Positions 18,078 to 26,387 of a DNA stretch of 64,000 nucleotides are shown here, in pieces. A program made the position numbers and the translations under genes. The first letter of the stretch is position 1. Each line of letters begins with the position of its first letter. The notes under the pieces are model-generated. The model saw nothing but the letters and a program-made list of their open reading frames with translations, was not told the DNA's origin and did no database searches. The stretch covers positions 1,594,264 to 1,658,263 of the forward strand of contig NZ_CP010835.1 in NCBI RefSeq assembly GCF_001577775.1, in the 5' to 3' direction. This stretch comes from Pyrococcus kukulkanii (lineage in GTDB: Archaea; Methanobacteriota_B; Thermococci; Thermococcales; Thermococcaceae).

Positions 18078-18198
18078 TTCTATCCCCAGCTTCCATTAAA
18101 TTAGCTCGGTTTAAAACTCTATGGTTTCGTTCTAAACTCTTCTAAAGCTTTCATTCCAAATTAAGCCGGATTAAATTTGCGAAACATTTAAAAGACTA

Positions 18199-18237
18199 CT
18201 TATAACTTACCCGTTTGGCGAGAGTTCTAAGGAGGGG
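18199..18237 (+). promoter_or_regulatory. Promoter and ribosome binding site of pdaD
   Basis: TATA element CTTATAAC at 18199-18206 predicts transcription start near 18230. A strong ribosome site GGAGGGG at 18231-18237 sits nine bases before ATG 18246. This decides against the in-frame GTG at 18237, which would lie in the ribosome site. Confidence 0.6.
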
Positions 18238-18245
18238 TGTGGGAA

Positions 18246-18722
18246 ATGAGTTGGACAACTCCCAAGAAGGCTATAATGCTTTCAGCGGTTGCTGAGGGAG
18301 GAACGAAGCTCAACGCTTTTGACAATGCCCTTCTTAAAATGGGAATAGGAAATGTTAACTTGGTTAAGCTCAGTAGCGTTATTCCCGCCCACATAGAATG
18401 GCTCGATGAGTTGCCAAAGAACATTCCAATAGGAATGCTCCTCCCAACTGTTTACGCCCACATAGAGAGCGATGAGCCAGGCTCAACGATAAGTGCGGCA
18501 CTGGGCGTTGGCATAAGCGAGGGCAATGAAGGGGGATTAATCTACGAGTACGCTGGCTACTGCACGAAGGAAGAGGCTGAAGAGATGGTAAAGAAGATGG
18601 TTGAAGAGGGGTTTAGGGTAAGGGGATGGAAGCTTAAAGAATTCAAAGTTGTCTCGGCGGAGATAACGGTTAAAGATAAGCCAGCTGCCGCAGTTGCCGC
18701 TGTTATAATGTTCCCCTACTGA
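18246..18722 (+). CDS. pdaD: Pyruvoyl-dependent arginine decarboxylase proenzyme
   Basis: A 158-residue proenzyme that decarboxylates arginine to agmatine for polyamine synthesis. It self-cleaves at a Ser-Ser bond to give a beta chain and a pyruvoyl-capped alpha chain. The expected site is visible as VKLSSVIPAH (Ser43-Ser44 here). LPTVYAHIESDEPG and AALGVGISEGNEGGLIYEY match the family and the length is typical. Agmatine feeds the aminopropyl-agmatine route used in Thermococcales. The 3' end overlaps the PP-loop ATPase gene by 20 bp (convergent). Confidence 0.95.
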   Translation: MSWTTPKKAIMLSAVAEGGTKLNAFDNALLKMGIGNVNLVKLSSVIPAHIEWLDELPKNIPIGMLLPTVYAHIESDEPGSTISAALGVGISEGNEGGLIYEYAGYCTKEEAEEMVKKMVEEGFRVRGWKLKEFKVVSAEITVKDKPAAAVAAVIMFPY

Positions 18723-19497
18723 AGTTCTCTATAACCTTTTTAACTTCGCTAAGAACTTCTTCATTGCAGTTCCAGCACATTACCTCAAAGCTCGGCACCC
18801 TCACACTTACCCTCACCTTGTGTTTCCTAGCTATTTTGCTTACCTCGTAGTTTACCTTGAATGCGAGATCCATGAGGTTTTCTGTAATTCTCTCATCTTC
18901 GTCTATGTACTGTAAGGGGCAACCCTCTCTCCACTGTCTCCTCCTTCCATGCTCGTACATTCTGTAGGGTTTAATTCCAGCTTCTTCAGCCAGCTTTTCA
19001 ACTTCTGAAGCTTTATATCTGATTAGAGGCCTGAAAATCGGTATTCCTATCTTTGGAATTTCGCACAATCGAATGTCCCCAGGGCATTGGTCGAGCAGGG
19101 TTCCCACTATTTTATCGTTGGCGTTGTCCCCCTTCGCTATGTAAGAAAAGCCGTTATTTAGAGCGAACCATTTGGCGTTCTTTAGCATGACCCTTTTGCA
19201 GTGCACGCATATCGGTCCCTTCCTCCCAACGGCGTCTTTGAGAAGGCCCTCGGTTATGTCTATGAGGTAGTGCTCAACTCCAAGCTTCTTTGTGAACTTC
19301 ATTCCCCATCTCAAAGCCTCGGGCCAGCTCCATTTGTGAAAGAACGTTAGAGCAGAAACTTTGAATCCAGCTTCTTTTAATATGTACAGGGTTAAGCTTG
19401 AGTCTTTACCTCCTGAGAACATGACAACTATCTTCTTTTCAATAATTTTTGTTTTCTCTCCGAATTTTCTTATCTCTCTTACGACATCATCAAGCAT
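18703..19497 (-). CDS. PP-loop superfamily ATPase (tRNA/cofactor thiolation or related)
   Basis: A 264-residue adenylating ATPase with the PP-loop SGGKDSSLTLYIL at about residues 29-41. A CxxC pair (PICVHCKRVM) and a second pair near the C-terminus (MCWNCNEE) could bind zinc or an Fe-S cluster. YIAKGDNANDKIVGTLLDQ replaces the TtuA signature. It belongs broadly with TtuA/Ncs6/LarE-type sulfur-transfer enzymes, but substrate is uncertain. ATG 19497 directly follows a T-rich tract and lacks a ribosome site, so translation may be leaderless from the TTTTAAC element at about 19518-19525. Confidence 0.75.
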   Translation of the reverse strand: MLDDVVREIRKFGEKTKIIEKKIVVMFSGGKDSSLTLYILKEAGFKVSALTFFHKWSWPEALRWGMKFTKKLGVEHYLIDITEGLLKDAVGRKGPICVHCKRVMLKNAKWFALNNGFSYIAKGDNANDKIVGTLLDQCPGDIRLCEIPKIGIPIFRPLIRYKASEVEKLAEEAGIKPYRMYEHGRRRQWREGCPLQYIDEDERITENLMDLAFKVNYEVSKIARKHKVRVSVRVPSFEVMCWNCNEEVLSEVKKVIENFSRGTL

Positions 19498-19498
19498 G

Positions 19499-19517
19499 AA
19501 AAAAGAACCGCCGGCGG
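19499..19517 (-). promoter_or_regulatory. GC hairpin plus T-tract immediately upstream of the PP-loop ATPase start
   Basis: On the minus strand the self-complementary CCGCCGGCGG (19517-19508) is followed by TTCTTTTTT (19507-19499) and then C and ATG. It has the shape of a factor-independent terminator placed right before a start codon. It could end the transcript from the GC-rich island upstream, or simply be the initiator region of a leaderless mRNA. Confidence 0.4.
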
Positions 19518-19544
19518 GGTTAAAAGGGTTTGGGGGCCATTTGT

Positions 19545-19602
19545 GTTCTGTCGGCCCCCTGGGGGTCCCGACGTCATCGCAACCCTCAGTACTCGTCGGG
19601 CA
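19545..19602 (-). ncRNA. GC-rich structured intergenic island, possible non-coding RNA
   Basis: In an AT-rich gap, GTCGG (19550-19554) pairs with CCGAC (19568-19572) around a CCCCC-T-GGGGG core. The overlapping CCCGACG (19567-19573) can instead pair with CGTCGGG (19594-19600). The two stems are mutually exclusive. The 19576-19590 loop on the minus strand holds CTGA and GATGA as in a kink-turn. A minus-strand TATA TTTATAAT (19610-19603) abuts it. GC islands in AT-rich hyperthermophiles often mark ncRNAs. Strand and function are not certain. Confidence 0.4.
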
Positions 19603-19787
19603 ATTATAAATCGCTTTACTCGTATTAAAATTTTGCCAGAAACGTTTTTAAATAACATTATTTAGACCCAATAACACTTACAATAAGTATATCAATTACA
19701 TAATAATTTAAAATAAAATACCACCTATAAAATTAGTCAGCAATCCTTATATAAGTTAAATCTTAACCTATTGATGGGGGAAATTAC

Positions 19788-20591
19788 ATGAAGGCAAACA
19801 AATATATTGCCTTTCTCATTATCATAGTTTTGTTTGGAGTTGTTCTATATATCAATAGTCACCCTAAGAAAATGGAGGTCCCACCCAAGTACCTAATATT
19901 ATCAAAGTACGAGGGTTTCGTTGTAGGTTATGTAAATGATTCATTTCGAATAGATGTGTATACCATCAGTAATAGGAGAATCAATGGAGTAATTTCTGCA
20001 AGTGTAAATAATTTGCCTGATTGCATATCTTTTGTTGACTACTCTCTTGCGCCTACATTATACTTCCAAGATGATAGTTTACATGAGTTAACACTTTCCT
20101 TATACCTAAAGCCGAACAGAGCAGGGAAATGTCTAATCAACAATTCCACATTGTCACTCAAAATTAATAACAGGAGTTTTGTTGCCCCCTTAGGAAGGAT
20201 AGAAGTTATTGCATACGAGAAGAAATGTAAACCTCAACTAGCAATTACCAAATATATCTCTGGCTCTATAGGCCCCAAAGATGCCCCAATATACTTAAAC
20301 TACACTCTTAATAACCAACTAAATGTCCCCGTGGAAATATCAAAGGTAATCTTCAATTTACCTGGGATAAAAATCGTTGATACGAATGTGCCTTTAAAAA
20401 TTGATCCAAACTCATCCTCAACTCTATACATAAAAACAGTGAACACAACTAAAATGAGCAGCTTATACGTAATCCAACCAGGTATTGAAATTATTCAGAA
20501 TACTAATACTTGCATAATTCCTCTAGAGCCTTTCTATTACGCCACAATACCCCCTAAAGATGAGCTGGTAAAAATGTTATCTCAACAGTAA
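19788..20591 (+). CDS. Secreted or membrane-anchored protein of unknown function
   Basis: A 267-residue protein with an N-terminal membrane helix (residues about 6-24, IAFLIIIVLFGVVLYINS) and a long extracytoplasmic part. The latter is predicted to be mostly beta-strand, with Asn-rich sequons and four cysteines spread along the chain. Two repeats of an Ig-like/CARDB-like pattern are possible (residues about 40-140 and 150-255). It starts at ATG with TGGGGG seven bases upstream and its own TATA TTATATAA at 19747-19754. It is flanked by AT-rich DNA and appears transcribed alone, which suggests an accessory gene. No family recognised. Confidence 0.65.
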   Translation: MKANKYIAFLIIIVLFGVVLYINSHPKKMEVPPKYLILSKYEGFVVGYVNDSFRIDVYTISNRRINGVISASVNNLPDCISFVDYSLAPTLYFQDDSLHELTLSLYLKPNRAGKCLINNSTLSLKINNRSFVAPLGRIEVIAYEKKCKPQLAITKYISGSIGPKDAPIYLNYTLNNQLNVPVEISKVIFNLPGIKIVDTNVPLKIDPNSSSTLYIKTVNTTKMSSLYVIQPGIEIIQNTNTCIIPLEPFYYATIPPKDELVKMLSQQ

Positions 20592-21331
20592 AAGACCATC
20601 CCATCGTAGGCAACCAGAACCTTATTGCCCCACCTCCCTTTCACGTACCTGACTAGCTGAAGGAAGGGCAGGTTCTTGTGGGAGATGTGGCTTAGAATTG
20701 TCCTTTCAGCTATTTTAATTCCAATATTGGCGGCCTCATCGACGTTATTGTGGTACGGATCCTCAAAGCCCGGGGGATAAGTGGCATCAACTATCGCCAG
20801 TCTAATTGGTGCTTTCTCAGCTAGGAACTCCCAGGTTTCCTGGGGCAGTCCTTTTGTATCGTAGAGCAACGCTATTCCTTTTCCGTCCTCTTCTATGTAG
20901 TAGCCAAACGTCTCTATCTGGTGGTTAAGTTTCAGTGCAGTAACGCTTATCCTCCCGATCCTTATCTCTTCCCATGGCTCAATTATCTCGGGCTTTAAAT
21001 TCTTAGGGTCGTTAAGGATCAGGGCATCCGCATGTCCCCTAGGGGCGTACAGCTTAGTTTCCATTGCCGTCCACCTGAGCTTGTAGAGCCCATAGATGTG
21101 GTCGTGGTGCCAGTGGGTCAGGAATATCGCGTTGAGGGGTGCGTTGAGATGTTCTCTTATATCGGTTCCAACGTCAAACAGAATTATTTCCCCATTTTCC
21201 CCTATAATGGCTAGAGTTGAAGGTTTTCTCTGGGCGAAGCCAAATTTTCTAGCCTCAGAACATGTAGGACAGTTGCAGAGGTGAACAGGAATGCCTTCGC
21301 TACCTCCGGTTCCGATGAAATACACTATCAT
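20582..21331 (-). CDS. Metallo-beta-lactamase fold phosphodiesterase (PhnP-like)
   Basis: A 249-residue MBL-fold hydrolase. The N-terminal strand MIVYFIGTGGSEGIPVHLCNC has a CNCPTC insertion as in PhnP/RNase Z-like enzymes. The metal motif THWHHDHIYG is followed by ALKLNHQIETFGY, LLYDTKGLP and SHISHKNLPF, giving all expected His/Asp ligands. PhnP-type enzymes cleave cyclic phosphodiesters such as phosphoribosyl 1,2-cyclic phosphate; the substrate here is unproven. ATG 21331 is chosen because the fold begins there; an in-frame TTG at 21352 is an alternative. It follows the DUF2103 gene in one transcription unit. Confidence 0.8.
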   Translation of the reverse strand: MIVYFIGTGGSEGIPVHLCNCPTCSEARKFGFAQRKPSTLAIIGENGEIILFDVGTDIREHLNAPLNAIFLTHWHHDHIYGLYKLRWTAMETKLYAPRGHADALILNDPKNLKPEIIEPWEEIRIGRISVTALKLNHQIETFGYYIEEDGKGIALLYDTKGLPQETWEFLAEKAPIRLAIVDATYPPGFEDPYHNNVDEAANIGIKIAERTILSHISHKNLPFLQLVRYVKGRWGNKVLVAYDGMVFYC

Positions 21332-21355
21332 GAATGCTGGATAGTTCCTCAACTC

Positions 21356-21655
21356 TTAAACTTTCCTCCACTCCTCCATTAGCCTCTCAATTTCCCTCCT
21401 AACCCTCTCCCTGTCCTTTTTGTCAACTACCAGAAATACATCCTGAACGCTCCCATCGCTTTTCGCTACTAACTTTAAACCGGAATAAGTCTCCCTTGAA
21501 ACCTTTATCTCAAAACCTCGCGAGTCAGAAGAGTATATCCTCCCAGGAATTACCTTCTTGACCCCAGGAATTTTAGCTATCTCCTCTAAAGGCTTCTCCA
21601 ATCCTTTCAAGAAGTGGTGCTCCCTCTTTACCCCCCTCTTGAAGTACTTGGGCAT
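21356..21655 (-). CDS. DUF2103 family small protein
   Basis: A 99-residue basic protein, MPKYFKRGVKREHHFLKGLE at the N-terminus, then a compact alpha/beta domain with IPGVKKVIPGRIYSSDSRGF and a helical, Arg/Glu-rich C-terminus. It fits the archaeal DUF2103 family (described as predicted metal-binding). Role unknown. It lies 3 bp upstream of the possible TTG start of the phosphodiesterase and about 30 bp downstream of the inositol phosphate synthase gene, so the three may share a transcript. Confidence 0.55.
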   Translation of the reverse strand: MPKYFKRGVKREHHFLKGLEKPLEEIAKIPGVKKVIPGRIYSSDSRGFEIKVSRETYSGLKLVAKSDGSVQDVFLVVDKKDRERVRREIERLMEEWRKV

Positions 21656-21685
21656 GTGTTAAAATTAAAAGAGGGGTTTAAAAGT

Positions 21686-22837
21686 TCAGAGGTACCTTGG
21701 AGGTAGGCCAGCCCACTGCCTGAGCTTCTCATATGCTATTATCCTCGGTATGTTCTTTGCCTCTCTTGGTCCTGGGTTCTTCATGTAGAATGCGTTGACC
21801 TCGTAGACTGTTCCAAAGGCCTTTCTCTCAACGGCCATCTTACCAAGCCTTGCAAGATCAACTAGCAATCCTGCAAGCGCTGGGCTGTCGTTGATCCTTC
21901 CGGTGATTATCAGCTCATCGTGGGCTCCGTTGAAGCTTATGTACTCGATGTGCATTGCTATGAACTTCTTGTCTCCTAATGGTTCGAGGTACCCTGTGGG
22001 CTTGATGAAGTGTGGGGCATCGTAACCTAGGATGTCCTCAACTACACTTGACTTTGTATACTCCTTGCTCTTGTTCCTCTCCTTGTCGGTCAGTGCGAGG
22101 AAGTCCGTATTACCTCCAATGTTGAACTGGGCTATGTCAAGGACGTGCCTGTTCCTCTGGGCTAGGTGGCCAAGGATGTCTGCCGTTAGTGGAGTTGCTC
22201 CAGTAGCTCCATCGTCACCGAAGATAACGAGGTTGTTCTCCTTTGCGAGCTCAACGAAAGCTGGATCGTTGGCTATTAGGGTTGGTATAGCGTTGATGAA
22301 TGCAGCCCCTCCAACTTCCTTAGCGTACTGGGCTGCGGCGTAGGCGTAAACCTGAGTTGCGGTTAGCCTGTCCTTGTTGTTCTCCTTTATCGCTTTCTCA
22401 AGCTCATCAAGCTTTCCGAATGGAACGAAGGCCTCGGTCGTTGGAACGTTGAGGAAGACTTCTACCTTGTACTTCTTCCACTCCTCAACCAAGTGATCCA
22501 CTGCCTCCTTTAGCGTCATCTCATCCTCCAGTCCAGTTGCCTCTATTGGCAGGTTCCTTAGGCTCCTAAGGTGGACTCCCTTCCTCACGTAGATCTCCTG
22601 GAGGCTCTCTGGAACGTTACCCTTCCAGTACCTCTGCACGATCTCTGAAAGTGGCAGGCCAATCTTGGTCTTATCGACATCGTACGAGACTACAATCTGT
22701 ATATCCTCGACCTTTATTGGTAGCTCATTGGCCAATGGAACTCCATAATAGCCAAGCTCCCCAGCCTTTATCCTCTCGAGTCCCACGGCAAAAATGCTTG
22801 CAACGTATCCTTGGCCTATAATAGCAACCCTTACCAT
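21686..22837 (-). CDS. ino1: L-myo-inositol-1-phosphate synthase
   Basis: A 383-residue NAD-dependent enzyme converting glucose 6-phosphate to myo-inositol 1-phosphate. N-terminal Rossmann GQGYVASIFAVGLERI, then VFLNVPTTEAFVPFG and FGDDGATGATPLTADILGHLAQRNRHV with conserved catalytic Lys residues downstream (DAPHFIKPTGYLEPLGDKKF). The product feeds di-myo-inositol phosphate, the heat-stress solute of Pyrococcus, and inositol phospholipids. ATG 22837 has a very strong ribosome site GAGGAGGTG. A TATA-like element near 22908-22918 gives a leader of roughly 50 nt. Confidence 0.95.
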   Translation of the reverse strand: MVRVAIIGQGYVASIFAVGLERIKAGELGYYGVPLANELPIKVEDIQIVVSYDVDKTKIGLPLSEIVQRYWKGNVPESLQEIYVRKGVHLRSLRNLPIEATGLEDEMTLKEAVDHLVEEWKKYKVEVFLNVPTTEAFVPFGKLDELEKAIKENNKDRLTATQVYAYAAAQYAKEVGGAAFINAIPTLIANDPAFVELAKENNLVIFGDDGATGATPLTADILGHLAQRNRHVLDIAQFNIGGNTDFLALTDKERNKSKEYTKSSVVEDILGYDAPHFIKPTGYLEPLGDKKFIAMHIEYISFNGAHDELIITGRINDSPALAGLLVDLARLGKMAVERKAFGTVYEVNAFYMKNPGPREAKNIPRIIAYEKLRQWAGLPPRYL

Positions 22838-23124
22838 CTTTCGTCACCTCCTCAAGTTTTTAGAAAAATTATCAGATATTGAAAGATCTAAAATTAGGGA
22901 ATCAAGTATTTATAAAAATTTATGGCTTATAAGCCTTTCGCCGAAATATTTGTCATTTTTAAATTTAAATTCTTAGTAATGGAATGTTAATACTTACTTG
23001 TTTATGCATATATGAATAATAACTTATCCTTAATTTTTCGGTATTAAATATAGTACATAAAATTGTGTATTATCCAATCGGTTAGCTTTTAAAGTAGGCA
23101 GGAAATTCTAATCTGGTGGGAAAG
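22838..23124. other. AT-rich divergent intergenic region between ino1 and rtcB
   Basis: About 290 bp, strongly AT-rich, with no credible reading frame. It contains the ino1 leader and promoter (minus strand, TTTTTATAAATAC near 22908-22920) and the rtcB promoter (CTTTTAAA at about 23087-23094) with GGTGG just before ATG 23125. The middle (22930-23080) shows short A/T repeats but no hairpin or box elements that I can call a gene. Confidence 0.5.
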
Positions 23125-24570
23125 ATGGTAGTGCCATTAAGGAGAATTGATAAGATCAGATGGGAAATCCCAAAGTTTGATAGGAGGATGCGTGTTCCTG
23201 GAAGGGTTTATGCTGATGAGGTTCTCCTTGAGAAAATGAAGAAGGATAGGACACTTGAACAGGCAGCTAACGTTGCAATGCTTCCAGGCATATACAAGTA
23301 TTCAATAGTCATGCCTGATGGTCATCAGGGTTATGGTTTCCCTATTGGAGGAGTTGCGGCTTTTGACGTCAGGGAAGGAGTAATAAGCCCCGGTGGTATC
23401 GGCTACGATATCAACTGCGGCGTCAGGTTGATTAGAACGAATTTAACAGAAAAGGAAGTGAGACCAAAGATAAAGCAGCTTGTAGATACTTTGTTTAAGA
23501 ATGTTCCTTCTGGCGTTGGTAGTCAGGGTAGGATAAGACTTCACTGGACGGAGATAGATGACGTTCTTGTGGACGGCGCAAAGTGGGCAGTTGATCACGG
23601 CTACGGATGGGAGAGGGACCTAGAAAGGCTCGAAGAAGGAGGGAGAATGGAAGGTGCCGATCCTAACGCGGTAAGCCAGAGAGCGAAGCAGAGAGGTGCT
23701 CCCCAGTTGGGTTCTCTTGGCTCAGGAAATCACTTCCTCGAAGTTCAAGTGGTGGACAAGATATTCGATCCAGAAATAGCCAAGGTTTACGGCCTCTTTG
23801 AGGGCCAAGTCGTGGTTATGGTTCACACGGGTTCGAGAGGTCTCGGGCACCAAGTTGCTAGTGATTACCTCAGAATAATGGAGAGGGCTATTAGGAAGTA
23901 CGGAATACCGTGGCCAGACAGGGAACTCGTCAGTGTTCCATTCCAGAGCGAAGAGGGGCAGAGGTACTTCTCCGCAATGAAAGCGGCAGCAAACTTTGCC
24001 TGGGCCAATAGGCAGATGATAACTCACTGGGTCAGGGAGAGCTTCCAGGAAGTCTTTAGGCAAGACCCCGAAGGAGATCTTGGAATGGACATTGTCTATG
24101 ACGTTGCCCACAACATAGGTAAGGTTGAGGAGCACGAGGTTGATGGTAGGAGGGTCAAGGTTATAGTTCACAGGAAAGGTGCAACGAGGGCATTCCCACC
24201 AGGGCATGAGGCCGTTCCAAGGATCTATAGGGATGTTGGTCAACCTGTCCTTATCCCAGGATCAATGGGCACCGCGAGTTATGTCTTAGCCGGAACCGAG
24301 GGGGCAATGAAAGAAACCTTTGGCTCAACATGTCACGGTGCTGGAAGAGTACTCAGTAGGAAGGCCGCAACGAGGCAGTACAGGGGAGATAGAATAAGGA
24401 ATGAGCTGCTTCAGAGGGGAATTTACGTAAGGGCTGCTTCAATGAGGGTGGTTGCGGAGGAGGCTCCGGGAGCATACAAGAATGTTGACAACGTTGTCAA
24501 AGTTGTCAGTGAAGCAGGAATAGCAAAGCTCGTCGCTAGATTAAGGCCTATAGGAGTTGCTAAGGGCTGA
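23125..24570 (+). CDS. rtcB: RNA-splicing ligase RtcB
   Basis: A 481-residue GTP/Mn-dependent ligase joining 2',3'-cyclic phosphate (or 3'-phosphate) and 5'-OH RNA ends, as in tRNA splicing. The residue corresponding to the metal ligand Cys98 lies exactly at position 98 (GYDINCGV). [22 protein letters not shown] and the guanylylated His region [12 protein letters not shown] are present. ATG 23125 is chosen because GGTGG lies five bases upstream; it gives the length known for P. horikoshii RtcB after intein removal. No intein is present here. The RNase P subunit gene follows at once. Confidence 0.97.
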   Translation: MVVPLRRIDKIRWEIPKFDRRMRVPGRVYADEVLLEKMKKDRTLEQAANVAMLPGIYKYSIVMPDGHQGYGFPIGGVAAFDVREGVISPGGIGYDINCGVRLIRTNLTEKEVRPKIKQLVDTLFKNVPSGVGSQGRIRLHWTEIDDVLVDGAKWAVDHGYGWERDLERLEEGGRMEGADPNAVSQRAKQRGAPQLGSLGSGNHFLEVQVVDKIFDPEIAKVYGLFEGQVVVMVHTGSRGLGHQVASDYLRIMERAIRKYGIPWPDRELVSVPFQSEEGQRYFSAMKAAANFAWANRQMITHWVRESFQEVFRQDPEGDLGMDIVYDVAHNIGKVEEHEVDGRRVKVIVHRKGATRAFPPGHEAVPRIYRDVGQPVLIPGSMGTASYVLAGTEGAMKETFGSTCHGAGRVLSRKAATRQYRGDRIRNELLQRGIYVRAASMRVVAEEAPGAYKNVDNVVKVVSEAGIAKLVARLRPIGVAKG

Positions 24571-24598
24571 TTTTTCTAATTTTTTCGTGGTGTTTAAA

Positions 24599-24943
24599 TT
24601 GCTTAAGAGGAATTGGGAAAAAAGAGAGAAAAAGAGGGTTGCAAAAGAGAGAATTGATACTCTTTTTACATTAGCTGAAAGGGTTTTTCCCTATTCTCCA
24701 GAACTTGCAAGGAGATATGTTGAACTTGCACTTAGCATACAGCAAAAGGCAAAAGTAAAGATCCCCAGGAAGTGGAAAAGGAGATATTGTAAGAAGTGTC
24801 ATGCATTTCTTGTTCCTGGAGTCAATGCCAGGATAAGACTTAGGACCAAGAGAATGCCTCATGTTGTGATTACATGCCTTGAGTGTGGTCATATAATGAG
24901 ATATCCATACCTAAAGGAGGTTAAAGAGAAAAGAAGGAAATAA
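24599..24943 (+). CDS. rnp4: RNase P protein component 4 (Rpp21/Rpr2)
   Basis: A 114-residue zinc-ribbon protein of archaeal RNase P, acting in tRNA 5' maturation. The N-terminal two helices carry AKERIDTLFTLAERVFPYSPELARRY. The zinc ligands are CKKC and CLEC (RYCKKCHAFLVPG and VITCLECGHIMRYPY). I choose TTG 24599, preceded by GTGGTG six bases upstream, giving MLKRNWEKREKKRV. An upstream in-frame TTG at 24557 would overlap rtcB and lacks a ribosome site. Co-transcribed with rtcB, linking two tRNA-processing functions. Confidence 0.9.
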   Translation: MLKRNWEKREKKRVAKERIDTLFTLAERVFPYSPELARRYVELALSIQQKAKVKIPRKWKRRYCKKCHAFLVPGVNARIRLRTKRMPHVVITCLECGHIMRYPYLKEVKEKRRK

Positions 24944-25000
24944 TGTGACCAAAAGGTTAAAATCCCTATTTTATAATTATAGTTAATGGAGGTGATTAAA

Positions 25001-25240
25001 ATGAAAGTTAGATTAGCTTATCCTGATAAGCTTGTAATAGTAGAGGAGGATAGAGTGATAATGTTTAATGGAAAACTCATTGAAGGCGAGTTAAATGAGG
25101 TTTTATCATATGCGGAGGGTGGACAGGGGGTTATACCAGATGAACTTAAGAAAGTTGCCGTTGACATAAAGAGGGCAGTTGATGTTATGAGAATGCAAAT
25201 TGGGATAAGAGGTAGAGAAGTAGAAATGCTAGTATATTAA
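25001..25240 (+). CDS. Small conserved hypothetical protein
   Basis: A 79-residue protein, MKVRLAYPDKLVIVEEDRVI, with a beta-hairpin-like N-terminus and a helical C-terminus rich in Met and Arg. Start ATG 25001 is set by GGAGGTGA five bases upstream; the codons before it belong to the leader. A TATA-like TTTTATAAT at about 24970-24978 gives it its own promoter. I recognise no motif; it resembles other small Thermococcales-specific proteins. It ends 4 bp into the convergent gene at 25237. Confidence 0.65.
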   Translation: MKVRLAYPDKLVIVEEDRVIMFNGKLIEGELNEVLSYAEGGQGVIPDELKKVAVDIKRAVDVMRMQIGIRGREVEMLVY

Positions 25241-25479
25241 AGGCCCTTAATTTCCTCCTCTAGAGATTTTTCTAGTTGTTTCTCCCATTCACTGACGTCA
25301 AACTCTTCGAGTTCTGATTCTAAATCCTCTTTTAGGTGAAGTACACGCCTCTTCAACTGGTTTTTAGTTTCCTCATCGTAAACCACATAATATGGATTCC
25401 TTTTTGCTGAGAAGTATAGCATTCCTATGATTATATTAAGTAATACCGAGATCAAGAGAATAACTAATAGGATATTCAT
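25237..25479 (-). CDS. Small membrane-anchored protein downstream of MinD-like ATPase
   Basis: An 80-residue protein with one N-terminal helix (residues 3-23, ILLVILLISVLLNIIIGMLYF) and a charged cytoplasmic coiled-coil tail rich in Glu and Leu. ATG 25479 has GGGGAGGAG directly upstream and overlaps the minD stop by 4 nt, so the two are translationally coupled. The arrangement of an anchor peptide with a MinD/ParA ATPase suggests a membrane partner, but this is inference. Confidence 0.65.
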   Translation of the reverse strand: MNILLVILLISVLLNIIIGMLYFSAKRNPYYVVYDEETKNQLKRRVLHLKEDLESELEEFDVSEWEKQLEKSLEEEIKGL

Positions 25480-26258
25480 CTTCTCCTCCCCCCGAACAAG
25501 GCCTTAAAGATTCTCTTAACTGGGCTTTCTGGTTCTGGGGGCTTCCATCTTATCCCGGCTAACTTTGCTGCTATCTGCTTATACGCTATTGCTGCTGGGC
25601 TTGTGGGGTTCTTTATCACCAAGGGAACACCATACGCTGATGCCCTCTTAACTTCTGGATCTTCTGGGACTATACCCATTACGGGAACCTCAAGTAAAGC
25701 TTCAATTTCTTCCTTGCTGAGTTCTGTTTTCTCACTTGTAACTCTGTTTAGAATTGCTCCCAGGGGCAATGTTCCTAATTTTTCTGCGACAAGTTTGGTC
25801 TTAAGGGAATCAGTAATAGCGGCTATCTCTGGATTGGTAACTATAATGAGCTCCTTTCCTATGAGCAGTGCAGTTACAGATGTCAATTCAAGCCCCGCAG
25901 GAGCATCAATAAGTATGAAATCCCCCATTTGTCCTATTTCTCTAATTAATTCTCTCAATCTTTCAGGTCTTGCCTTCTTTACTTTTTCCAAGCTAAGACC
26001 TCCTGGTATTACTTTTACCCCTGCGGGTCCCTCATATATTGCATCTTTTAGTTCAGCTTCGCCAGCTAAAACATCGTGAAGTGTTACTGGTATATCTTCC
26101 ATTCCAAGGATGAGGCTAAGATTTGCCATTGTTATATCTGCGTCAATAAGTATAACTTCCTTTCCAAATTGAGCTAGGGCTACACCAATATTAGCGACAG
26201 TTGTGGTTTTACCTGTACCTCCTTTTCCCGATGCAAAAACTATTGAGCGGCCTTCCAC
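25476..26258 (-). CDS. minD: MinD/ParA-family ATPase
   Basis: A 260-residue SIMIBI-class ATPase. The deviant Walker A GKGGTGKTT carries the signature lysine (residues about 11-19). Switch I is VILIDADITMANLSLILG, and switch II/Walker B is FILIDAPAGLE. The C-terminal tail is basic and could bind membrane. Archaeal MinD homologues act in positioning of cell structures. Start is GTG 26258, preceded by GGGGGGATT. Coupled to the small membrane protein downstream. Confidence 0.88.
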   Translation of the reverse strand: MEGRSIVFASGKGGTGKTTTVANIGVALAQFGKEVILIDADITMANLSLILGMEDIPVTLHDVLAGEAELKDAIYEGPAGVKVIPGGLSLEKVKKARPERLRELIREIGQMGDFILIDAPAGLELTSVTALLIGKELIIVTNPEIAAITDSLKTKLVAEKLGTLPLGAILNRVTSEKTELSKEEIEALLEVPVMGIVPEDPEVKRASAYGVPLVIKNPTSPAAIAYKQIAAKLAGIRWKPPEPESPVKRIFKALFGGRRR

Positions 26259-26387
26259 GTTAATCCCCCCTATAAAGGACTAAAGTATCTTACCAGTCTT
26301 TTGAACTTTTAAGTTAAATATCTTTCTCTTTCTTTTGTTTGCGAATAGGAAAAGTATATGAAGGCCATTAGACATAGATAAACTAGT

